From positions 620,001 through 684,000 of the forward strand of contig NW_027490254.1 of the NCBI RefSeq assembly GCF_050948175.1: DNA of 64,000 nucleotides, in the 5' to 3' direction. The DNA comes from Xylocopa sonorina (lineage: Eukaryota > Arthropoda > Insecta > Hymenoptera > Apidae). Made by a program: the position numbers and the translations under genes. The notes under the pieces were generated by a model, which ran no database searches, was not told the DNA's origin, and saw only the letters and a program-made list of their open reading frames with translations. Positions 53,401 to 64,000 of the stretch are shown in pieces (the first letter of the stretch is position 1; each line of letters starts with the position of its first letter).

Positions 53401-53914
53401 ATTTGAACTCTATTGCTTCGATACGTAGACATCTGCAAACACTATTTCCTAGCAAGGAAGTGTCGCATTTACATTCATTTGAAGTGTAGGCGAGGAATAC
53501 GTGACACTTCGCAAATCATATTATATCTTACCATGAAACATAGAAATGAGAATCGATATCGCGTTTTAAGAAGCATTAGAAAGCTATTGCTACGATACGT
53601 AGACATCTGCAAATGCTATTTCCTAGCGAGGAAGTATCGCATTCACATTCATTTGAAGTGTAGACGAGGAATACATGATACTTCGCAAATCATATTATAT
53701 CTTACCATGAAACATAGAAATGAGATGCGGTATCGCGTTTTAAGAATCATAAGAACTCTATTGCTACGATACGTAGACATCTGCAAACGCTATTTCCTTG
53801 CAAGGAAGTTTCGCATTTACATTCATTTGAATCGTAGACGAGGAATGCATAACACTTCGCAATGAATATTATATCTTACCATGAAACATAGAAATGAGAT
53901 GCGATATCGCGTTT

Positions 53915-56900
53915 TAAGAATCATAAGAACTATATTGCTACGAAACGTAGACATCTGCAAACGCTATTTCCTTGCAAGGAAGTGTCGCATTTACATTCAT
54001 TTGAATCGTAGACGAGGAATGCATAACACTTCGAAATGAATATTATATCTTATCAGGAAACATAGATATGAGATGCAACTTCTCGTTTTAAGAAGCACTT
54101 GAACTCTATTGCTTCGATGCGTAGACGTCTGCAAACGCTATTTCCTTGCAAGGAAGTGCGCATTTACATTTAGTTGATGTGTAGACGACGAATACATAAC
54201 ACTTCGCAAATCATATTATATCTTACCATGAAACATAGAAATGAGATACGATATCGCGTTTTAAGAAGCATTAGAACATTATTGCTACGATAAGTAGACA
54301 TTTGCAAACGCTATTTCCTAGCAAAGAAGTCTCGCATTTACATTCATTCGAAGTATAGTCGAGGAATACATAACACTTCGCAAATAATATTACATCTTAC
54401 CATGAAACATAGAAATGAGATGCGATATCGCGTATTAAGAAGCATTAGAACACTATTGCTACGATAGGTAGACATTTGCAAACGCTATTTCCTAGCAAAG
54501 AAATCTCGCATTTACATTCATTTGAAGTATAGGCGAGGAATACATAACACTTCGCAAATAATATTACATCTTACCATGAAACATAGAAATGAGATGCGAT
54601 ATCGCGTTTTAAGAAGCATTAGAACTCTATTGCTACGATACGTAGACTTCTGCAATCGCTATTTCCTAGCAAGGAAGTGTCGCATTTACATTCATTTGAA
54701 TCGTAGGCGCGGAATGCATAACACTTCGCAATGAATATTATATCATATCATGAAACATAGATATGAGATGCAATATCTCGTTTTAAGAAGCATTTGAACT
54801 CTATTGCTACGATACGTAGACTTCTGCAATCGCTATTTCCTAGCAAGGAAGTGTCGCATTTACATTCATTTGAATCGTAGGCGCGGAATGCATAACACTT
54901 CGCAATGAATATTATATCATATCATGAAACATAGATATGAGATGCAATATCTCGTTTTAAGAAGCATTTGAACTCTATTGCTTCGATACGTAGACATCTG
55001 CAAACGCTATTTCCTTGCAAGGAAGTGCGCATTTACATTTAGTTGATGTGTAGACAAGGAATACATAACACTTCGCAAATCATATTATATCTTACCACGA
55101 AACATAGAAATGAGATACGATATCGCGTTTTAAGAAGCATTAGAACACTACTGCTACGATAGGTAGACATTTGCAAACGCTATTTCCTAGCAAGGAAGTG
55201 TCGCATATACATTCATCTGAATCGTAGGCGAGGAATGCATAAAACTTCGCAATGAATATTATATCTTATCATGAAACATAGATATGAGATGCAATATCTC
55301 GTTTTAAGAAGCATTTGAACTCTATTGCTTCGATACGTAGACATCTGCAAACGCTATTTCCTTGCAAGGAAGTGTCGCATTTACATTCATTTGAAGTGTA
55401 GACGAGGAATACATAACACTTCGCAAATCATATTATATCTTACCATGAAACATAGAAATGAGATGCGACATCGCGTTCTAAGAAGCATTAAAACACTACT
55501 GCTACGATAGGTAGACATTTGCAAACGCTATTTCCTTGCAAGGAAGTGTCGCATTTACATTCATTTGAAGTGTAGACGAGGAATACATAACACTTCGCAA
55601 ATCATATTATATCTTACCATGAAACATAGAAATGAGATGCGATATCGCGTTTTAGGAATCATAGGAACTCTATTGCTACGATACGTAGACATCTGCAAAC
55701 GCTATTTCCTAGCAAAGAAGTGTGGCATTTACATTCATTTGAAGTGTAGACGAGGAATACATAACACTTCGCAAATCATATTATATCTTACCATGAAACA
55801 TAGAAATGAGATGCGATATCGCGTTTTAAGAATCATAGGAACTCTATTGCTCTGATACGTAGACATCTGCAAACGCTATTTCCTTGCAAGCAAGTGTCGC
55901 ATTTACATTCATTTGAATCGTAGACAAGGAATACATAACACTTCGCAAATCATGTTATATCTTACCATGAAACATAGAAATGAGATGCGATATCGCGTTT
56001 TAAGAATCATATGAACTCTATTGCTACGAGACGTAGACATCTGCAGACGCTATTTCCTAGCAAGGAAGTGTCGCATTTACATTCATTTGAAGTGTAGACG
56101 AGGAACACATGATACTTCGCAAATCATATTATATCTTACCATGAAACATAGAAATGAGATGCGATATCGCGTTTTAAGAATCATAAGAACTCTATTGCTA
56201 CGATACCTAGACATCTGCAAACGCTATTTCCTCGCAAGGAAGTGTCGCATTTACATTCATTTGAATCGTTGACGAGGAATGCATAACACATCGCAATGAA
56301 TATTATATCTTATCAGGAAACATAGATATGAGATGCAATATCTCGTTTTAAGAAGCATTTGAACTCTATTGCCTCGATACGTAGACATCTGCAAACGCTA
56401 TTTCCTAGCAAGGAAGTGTCGCATTTACATTCATTTGAAGTGTAGACGAGGAATACATAACACTTCGCAAATCATATTTATATCTTACCATGAAACATAG
56501 AAATGAGTTGCGATATCGCGTTTTAAGAATCATAAGAACTCTATTGCTACGATACGTTGACATCTGCAAACGCTATTTCCTTGCAAGGAAGTGCGCATTT
56601 ACATTTAGTTGATGTGTAGACGAGGAATACATAACACTTCGCATATCATATTATATCATACCATGAAACATAGAAATGAGGTACGATATCGCGTTTTAAG
56701 AAGCATTAGAACACTATTGCTACGATAGGTAGACATTTGCAAACGCTATTTCCTAGCAAGGAAGTGTCGCATTTACATTCATCTGAATCGTAGGCGAGGA
56801 ATGCATAACACTTCGCAATGAATATTACATCTTATCATGAAACATAGAAATGAGATGCGACATCGCGTTCTAAGAAGCATTAGAACACTACTGCTACGAT

Positions 56901-59900
56901 ACATTGACATCTGCAAACGCTATTTCCTTGCAAGGAAGTGCGCATTTACATTTAGTTGATGTGTAGACGAGGAATACATAACACTTCGCAAATCATATTA
57001 TATCTTACCATGAAACATAGAAATGAGATACGATATCGCGTTTTAAGAAGCATTAGAACACTATTGCTACGATAGTTAGACATTTGCAAACGCTATTTCC
57101 TAGCAAAGAAGTCTCGCATTTACATTCATTCGAAGTATAGGCGAGGAATACATAACACTTCGCAAATAATATTACATCTTACCATGAAATATAGAAATGA
57201 GATGCGATATCGCGTTTTAAGAAGCATTAGAACTCTATTGCTACGATACGTAGACTTCTGCAATCGCTATTTCCTAGCAAGGAAGTGTCGCATTTACATT
57301 CATTTGAATCGTAGGCGAGGAATGCATAACACTTCGCAATGAATATTATATCTTATCATGAAACATAGATGTGAGATGCAATATCTCGTTTTAAGAAGCA
57401 TTTGAACTCTATTGCTTCGATACGTAGACATCTGCAAATGCTATTTCCTTGCAAGGAAGTGTCGCATTTACATTCATTTGAAGTGTAGACGAGGAATACA
57501 TAACACTTCGCAAATCATATTATATCTTATCATGAAACATAGAAATGAGATACGATATCGCGTTTTAAGAAGCATTAGAACACTATTGCTACGATAGGTA
57601 GACATTTGCAAACGCTATTTCCTAGAAAAGAAGTCTCGCATTTACATTCATTCGAAGTATAGGCGAGGAATACATAACACTTCGCAAATAATATTACATC
57701 TTACCATGAAACATAGAAATGAGATGCGATATCGCGTTTTAAGAAGCATTAGAACTCTATTGCTACGATACGTAGACTTCTGCAATCGCTATTTCCTAGC
57801 AAGGAAGTGTCGCATTTACATTCATTTGAATCGTAGGCGAGGAATGCATAACACTTCGCAATGAATATTATATCTTATCATGAAACATAGATATGAGATG
57901 CAATATCTCGTTTTAAGAAGCATTTGAACTCTATTGCTTCGATACGTAGACATCTGCAAACGCTATTTCCTTGGAAGGAAGTGTCGCATTTACATTCATT
58001 TGAAGTGTAGACGAGGAATACATAACAATTCGCAAATCATATTATATCTTACCATGAAACATAGAAATGAGATGCGACATCGCGTTCTAAGAAGCATTAG
58101 AACACTACTGCTACGATAGGTAGACATTTGCAAACGCTATTTCCTTGCAAGGAAGTGTCGCATTTACATTCATTTGAAGTGTAGACGAGGAATACATAAC
58201 ACTTCTCAAATCATATTATATCTTACCATGAAACATAGAATTGAGATGCGATATCGCGTTTTAAGAAGCATTAGAACTCTATTGCTACGATACCTAGACA
58301 TCTGCAGACGCTATTTCCTAGCAAGGAAGTGTCGCATTTACATTCATTTGAAGTGTAGACGAGGAATACATGATACTTCGCAAATCATATTATATCTTAC
58401 CATGAAACATAGAAATGAGATGCGATATCGCGTTTTAAGAATCATAAGAACTCTATTGCTACGATACCTAGACATCTGCAAACGCTATTTCCTCGGAAGG
58501 AAGTGTCGCATTTACATTCATTTGAATCGTAGACGAGGAATGCATAACACATCGCAATGAATATTATATCTTATCAGCAAACATAGAAATGAGATGCGAC
58601 ATCGCGTTCTAAGAAGCATTAGAACACTACTGCTACGATAGGTAGACATTTGCAAACGCTATTTCCTTGCAAGGGTGTGTCGCATTTACATTCATTTGAA
58701 GTGTAGACGAGGAATACATAACACTTCGCAAATCATATTATATCTTACCATGAAACATAGAAATGAGATGCGATATCGCGTTTTAAGAATCATAGGAACT
58801 CTATTGCTAAGATACGTAGACATCTGCAAACGATATTTCCTTGCAAAGAAGTGTCGCATTTGCATTCATTTGAAGTGTAGACGAGGAATACATAACACTT
58901 CGCAAATCATATTATATCTTACCATGAAACATAGAAATGAGATGCGATATCGCGTTTTAAGAATCATAAGAACTCTATTGCTACGATACGTTGACATCTG
59001 CAAACGCTATTTCCTTGCAAGGAAGTGTCGCATTTACATTCATTTGAATCGTAGACAAGGAATGCATAACACTTCGCAAATCATGTTATATCTTACCATG
59101 AAACATAGAAATGAGATGCGATATCGCGTTTTAAGAATCATATGAACTCTATTGCTACCAGACGTAGACATCTGCAATCGCTATTTCCTTGCAAGGAAGT
59201 GTCGCATTTACATTCATTTGAAGTGTAGACGAGGAATACATAACACTTCGCAAATCATATTATATCCTACCATGAAACATAGAATTGAGATGCGATATCG
59301 CGTTTGAAGAAGCATTAGAACTCTATTGCTACGATACCTAGACATCTGCAGACGCTATTTCCTAGCAAGGAAGTGTCGCATTTACATTCATTTGAAGTGT
59401 GGACGAGGAATACATGATACTTCGCAATTCATATTATATCTTACCATGAAACATAGAAATGAGATGCGATATCGCGTTTTAAGAATCATAAGAACTCTAT
59501 TGCTACGATACCTAGACATCTGCAAACGCTATTTCCTCGCAAGGAAGTGTCGCATTTACATTCATTTGAATCGTAGACGAGGAATGCATAACACGTCGCA
59601 ATGAATATTATATCTTATCAGGAAACATAAATATGAGATGCAATATCTCGTTTTAAGAAGCATTTGAAATCTATTGCTTCGATACGTAGACATCTGCAAA
59701 CGCTATTTCCTAGCAAGGAAGTGTCGCATTTACATTCATTTGAAGTGTAGGCTAGGAATACATGACACGTCGCAAATCATATTGTATCTCACCATGAAAC
59801 ATAGAAATGAGATTCGATATCGCGTATTAAGAAGCATTAGAAAGCTATTGCTACGATACGTAGACATCTGCAAACGCTATTTCCTAGCGAGGAAGTATCG

Positions 59901-61385
59901 CATTCACATTCATTTGAAGTGTAGACAAGGAATACATAACACTTCGCAAATCATGTTATATCTTACCATGAAACATAGAAATGAGATGCGATATCGCGTT
60001 TTAAGAATCATATGAGCTCTATTGCTACGAGACGTAGACATCTGCAATCGCTATTTCCTTGCAAGGAAGTGTCGCATTTACATTCATTTGAAGTGTAGAC
60101 GAGGAATACATAACACTTCGCAAATCATATTATATTTTACCATGAAACATAGAAATGAGATGCGATATCGCGTTTTAAGAACCATAAGAACTCTATTGCT
60201 ACGATACGTTGACATCTGCAAACGCTATTTCCTTGCAAGGAAGTGCACATTTACATTTAGTTGATGTGTAGACGAGGAATACATAACGCTTCGCAAATCA
60301 TATTATATCTTACCATGAAAAATAGAAATGAGATACGATATCGCGTTTTAAGAAGCATTAGAACACTATTGCTACGATAGGTAGACATTTGCAAACGCTA
60401 TTTCCTAGAAAAGAAGTCTCGCATTTACATTCATTCGAAGTATAGGCGAGGAATACATAACACTTCGCAAATAATATTACATCTTACCATGAAACATAGA
60501 AATGAGATGCGATATCGCGTTTTAAGAAGCATTAGAACTCTATTGCTACGATACGTAGACTTCTGCAATCGCTATTTCCTAGCAAGGAAGTGTCGCATTT
60601 ACATTCATTTGAATCGTAGGCGAGGAATGCATAACATTTCGCAATGAATATTATATCTTATCATGAAACATAGATATGAGATGCAATATCTCGTTTTAAG
60701 AAGCATTTGAACTCTATTGCTTCGATACGTAGACATCTGCAAACGCTATTTCCTTGCAAGGAAGTGTCGCATTTACATTCATTTGAAGGGTAGACGAGGA
60801 ATACATAACACTTCGCAAATCATATTATATCTTACCATGAAACATAGAAATGAGATGCGACGTCGCGTTCTAAGAAGCATTAGAACACTACTGCTACGAT
60901 AGGTAGACATTTGCAAACGCTATTTCCTTGCAAGGAAGTGTCGCATTTACATTCATTTGAAGTGTAGACGAGGAATACATAACACTTCGCAAATCATATT
61001 ATATCTTACCATGAAACATAGAAATGAGATGCGATATCGCGTTTTAAGAATCATGGGAACTCTATTGCTACGATACGTAGACATCTGCAAACGCTATTTC
61101 CTAGCAAAGAAGTGTCGCATTTACATTCATTTGAAGTGTAGACGAGGAATACATAACACTTCGCAAATCATATTATATCTTACCATGAAACATAGAAAAG
61201 AGATGCGATATCGCGTTTTAAGAATCATAAGAACTCTATTGCTACGATACGTTGACATCTGCAAACGCTATTTCCTTGCAAGGAAGTGTCGCATTTACAT
61301 TCATTTGAATCGTAGACGAGGAATGCATAACACTTCGCAATGAATATTATATCTTATCAGGAAACATAGATATGAAATGCAATAT
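53915..61385 (+). repeat. Less regular, more divergent satellite zone
   Basis: The monomers are still full length and head to tail, but long identical blocks are scarce and private changes are more frequent: GATGCAACTTCTCG near 54074, GACGACGAATAC near 54185, GTATTAAG at 54432, GGCGCGGAATGC near 54711 and 54885, an extra T in CATATTTATATC near 56478, TTGCTCTGATACG near 55849, and GGGTGTGTCGC near 58674. Partial periods exist: 55325 with 57934 (2609 bp, 15 monomers) and 57934 with 60717 (2783 bp, 16 monomers). The paired types GAAGTATAGG with ATAATATTACATC and CTTCTGCAATCGC with GAATCGTAGGCG are enriched here. No gene or insertion is present. Confidence 0.78.
54606..54982 (+). repeat. Single-monomer tandem duplication
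   Basis: 54622-54808 matches 54796-54982 at an offset of 174. Both copies share CTTCTGCAATCGC, GGCGCGGAATGC and TATCATATCATG, variants found together nowhere else I saw. The two units span 54606-54779 and 54780-54953. This is the smallest duplication event visible in the window. Confidence 0.82.
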
Positions 61386-64000
61386 CTCGTTTTAAGAAGC
61401 ATTTGAACTCTATTGCTTCGATACGTAGACATCTGCAAACGCTATTTCCTAGCAAGGAAGTGTCGCATTTACATTCATTTGAAGTGTAGGCGAGGAATAC
61501 GTGACACTTCGCAAATCATATTATATCTTACCATGAAACATAGAAATGAGAATCGATATCGCGTTTTAAGAAGCATTAGAAAGCTATTGCTACGATACGT
61601 AGACATCTGCAAATGCTATTTCCTAGCGAGGAAGTATCGCATTCACATTCATTTGAAGTGTAGACAAGGAATACATAACACTTCGCAAATCATGTTATAT
61701 CTTACCATGAAACATAGAAATGAGATGCGATATCGCGTTTTAAGAATCATATGAACTCTATTGCTACGAAACGTAGACATCTGCAATCGCTATTTCCTTG
61801 CAAGGAAGTCTCGCATTTACATTCATTTGAAGTGTAGACGAGGAAAACATAACACTTCGCAAATCATATTATATCTTACCATGAAACATAGAAATGAGAT
61901 GCGATATCGCGTTTTGAGAAGCATTAGAACTCTATTGCTACGATACCTAGATATCTGCAGACGCTATTTCCTAGCAAGGAAGTGTCGCATTTACATTCAT
62001 TTGAAGTGTTGACGAGGAATACATGATACTTCGCAAATCATATTATATCTTACCATGAAACATAGAAATGTGATGCGATATCGCGTTTTAAGCATCATAA
62101 GAACTCTATTGCTACGATACGTAGACATCTGCAAACGCTATTTCCTTGCAAGGAAGTGTCGCATTTACATTCATTTGAATCGTAGACAAGGAATGAATAA
62201 CACTTCGCAATGAATATTATATCTTATCAGGAAACATAGATATGAGATGCAATATCTCGTTTTAAGAAGCATTTGAACTCTATTGCTTCGATACGTAGAC
62301 ATCTGCAAACGCTATTTCCTAGCAAGGAAGTGTCGCATTTACATTCATTTGAAGTTTAGGCGAGGAATACGTGACACTTCGCAAATCATATTATATCTTA
62401 CCATGAAACATCGAATTGAGATGCGATATCGCGTTTTATGAAGCATTAGAACTCTATTGCTACGATACCTAGACATCTGCAGACGCTATTTCCTAGCAAG
62501 GAAGTGTCGCATTTACATTCATTTGAAGTGTAGACGAGGAATACATGATACTTCGCAAATCATATTATATCTTACCATGAAACATCGAATTGAGATGCGA
62601 TATCGCGTTTTAAGAAGCATTAGAACACTACTGCTACGATAGGTAGACATTTGCAAACGCTATTTCCTAGCAAAGAAGTCTCGCATTTACATTCATTTGA
62701 AGTATAGGCGAGGAATACATAACACTTCGCAAATAATATTACATCTTACCATGAAACATAGAAATGAGATGCGATATCGCGTTTTAAGAAGCATTAGAAC
62801 TCTATTGCTACGATACGTAGACTTCTGCAATCGCTATTTCCTAGCAAGGAAGTGTCGCATTTACATTCATTTGAATCGTAGGCGAGGAATGCATAACACT
62901 TCGCAAATCATATTATATCTTACCATGAAACATAGAAATGAGATGCGATATCGCGTTTTGAGAAGCATTAGAACTCTATTGCTACGATACCTAGATATCT
63001 GCAGACGCTATTTCCTAGCAAGGAAGTGTCGCATTTACATTCATTTGAAGTGTTGACGAGGAATACATGATACTTCGCAAATCATATTATATCTTACCAT
63101 GAAACATAGAAATGTGATGCGATATCGCGTTTTAAGCATCATAAGAACTCTATTGCTACGATACGTAGACATCTGCAAACGCTATTTCCTTGCAAGGAAG
63201 TGTCGCATTTACATTCATTTGAATCGTAGACAAGGAATGAATAACACTTCGCAATGAATATTATATCTTACCATGAAACATAGAAATGAGATGCGATATC
63301 GCGTTTAAAGAATCATAAGAACTCTATTGCTACGATACGTTGACATCTGCAAACGCTATTTCCTTGCAAGGAAGTGCGCATTTACATTTAGTTGATGTGT
63401 AGACGAGGAATACATAACACTTCGCAAATCATATTATATCTTACCATGAAACATAGAAATGAGATGCGATATCGCGTTTTAAGAATCATAAGAGCTCTAT
63501 TGCTACGATACGTAGACATCTGCAAACGCTATTTCCTTGCAAGGAAGTGTCGCATTTACATTCATTTGAATCGTAGACGAGGAATGCATAACACGTCGAA
63601 ATGAATATTATATCTTATCAGAAAACATAGATATGAGATGCAGTATCTCGTTTTAAGAAGCATTTGAACTCTATTGCTTCGATACGTAGACATCTGCAAA
63701 CACTATTTCCTAGCAAGGAAGTGTCGCATTTACATTCATTTGAAGTGTAGGCGAGGAATACGTGACACTTCGCAAATCATATTATATCTTACCATGAAAC
63801 ATAGAAATGAGAATCGATATCGCGTTTTAAGAAGCATTAGAAAGCTATTGCTACGATAGGTAGACATCTGCAAATGCTATTTCCTAGCGAGGAAGTATCG
63901 CATTCACATTCATTTGAAGTGTAGACGAGGAATACATGATACTTCGCAAACCATATTATATCTTACCATGAAACATAGAAATGAGATGCGGTATCGCGTT
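61386..64000 (+). repeat. Return of the 47-54 kb module set
   Basis: 61571-62583 matches 47837-48849 at an offset of 13734, with one difference noticed (CTAGATATC/CTAGACATC near 61950/48216). From 63303 the TTTAAAG/173-bp plus GAGCTC/B-type module reappears, followed by the CTTCG/CAAACAC and AGAAAGC monomers, as at 53042-53736 (offset 10261). Between these, about 62604-63060 carries types from the divergent zone (GAAGTATAGG, CTTCTGCAATCGC), so the join is mosaic. The array runs off the right edge. Confidence 0.82.

Larger units (their letters stand above)
46435..53914 (+). repeat. Mosaic array built on a recurrent 347-bp two-monomer module
   Basis: A pair of monomers recurs at 46435, 48870, 49565, 50782, 51477 and 53042. 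The first is a 173-bp unit (TTTAAAGAATC, CGTTG, GTGCGC, TTAGTTGATG). The second is a B-type unit with ATAAGAGCTC and ACACGTCGAAATG. Spacings are 2435, 695, 1217, 695 and 1565 bp, that is 14, 4, 7, 4 and 9 monomers each minus one base. The monomers between are drawn from a small set: CTTCG with CAAACAC and GTGTAGGCG, CTTCG with GTTTAGGCG, TTATGAAGC, AGAAAGC with GAGAATCG, and AAGCATCATAAG. 50086-51128 matches 52346-53388 at 2260 bp. About 51115-52349 matches 52680-53914 at 1565 bp. The layout looks like repeated duplication and deletion of one module set. Confidence 0.83.
1..64000 (+). repeat. Uninterrupted 174-bp satellite array with higher-order structure
   Basis: The motif GTTTTAAGAA (or a close variant) recurs every 173-174 bp from the first base to the last, always on the + strand, giving about 368 monomers. 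Conserved blocks follow in fixed order: CTATTGCTACGATACGTAG, ACATCTGCAAACGC, TTCCTTGCAAGGAA, CGCATTTACATTCATTTG, GTAGACGAGGAATACATAAC, CTTCGCAAATCATATTATAT, CTTACCATGAAACATAG and GAGATGCGATATCGC. Both edges of the window lie inside the array, so its true size is unknown. No stretch fails to align with the monomer, and I saw no orientation switch or inserted element. Linked variants define higher-order repeats, listed separately. Nucleosome-scale monomers in long homogeneous HOR arrays are typical of eukaryotic centromeric or pericentromeric satellites; that assignment here is inference. I do not recognise the family. Confidence 0.98.

Noticed and set aside
1..64000. CRISPR array
   Set aside because: There are no short repeats separated by unique spacers. 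Each 174-bp unit is similar along its whole length and there are no cas genes.
1..64000. Primate alpha satellite, because of the similar period and HORs
   Set aside because: The period is 174 rather than 171 bp, I see no alphoid sequence blocks, and CpG is enriched. The likeness is architectural only.
1..64000. Satellite derived from tRNA, 5S rRNA or a transposon end
   Set aside because: I could find no tRNA-like A/B boxes with a cloverleaf, no 5S-like sequence, and no terminal inverted repeats or target-site duplications. A database search would be needed to exclude remote similarity.

Overview
The whole 64-kb window is one uninterrupted head-to-tail satellite DNA array. Every position I read belongs to a monomer of about 174 bp (some are 173 bp, a few 175), about 368 monomers in all, in one orientation. 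I found no protein-coding gene, RNA gene, transposon, CRISPR array or unique sequence. The monomer is about 36% GC by hand count of a consensus. It carries two perfect dyads in its commonest form: a 14-bp TTCCTTGCAAGGAA and a 10-bp GCGATATCGC. It also carries a short stem-loop, CTACG-ATA-CGTAG. I do not recognise it as a named satellite family. A long homogeneous array of nucleosome-sized monomers with higher-order repeats (HORs) points to a eukaryotic centromeric, pericentromeric or other heterochromatic array. CpG is not depleted (observed/expected about 1.6 in the consensus), so a genome with little germline CpG methylation, for example an invertebrate, fits better than a vertebrate or plant. 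That is inference only.

Neighbouring monomers differ by several percent (about 7% for one pair compared by eye), whereas multi-monomer units recur at about 99% identity or better, which defines a layered HOR structure. (1) 1-3303: a 7-monomer, 1217-bp HOR in just under three copies. (2) 2903-12506: a 4871-bp (28-monomer) tandem duplication. (3) 7174-22358: a 7480/7653-bp (43/44-monomer) tandem duplication that includes most of the second 4871-bp copy. (4) 22307-33185: mosaic arrays with 1913-bp and 2608-bp periods and a 348-bp dimer. (5) 33186-44030: a very young 5389-bp (31-monomer) tandem duplication. (6) 44031-53914: mosaic array built around a recurrent two-monomer module at spacings of 695, 1217, 1565 and 2435 bp. 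(7) 53915-61385: a less regular zone with more private substitutions and small indels. (8) 61386-64000: return of modules seen at 47-54 kb.

The duplication ends fall inside monomers, with 35-66 bp of shared sequence at the junctions. Several monomers are hybrids of two variants. Both are what out-of-register (unequal) recombination between monomers would leave. Because 174 is 58 codons, one frame of the + strand stays open through many monomers and gives repetitive, basic 58-residue translations of up to 261 residues. I regard these as a by-product of the period and not as genes. There are no genes here to work together; the window's interest lies in the array's architecture, its dyads and its recent history of duplication.
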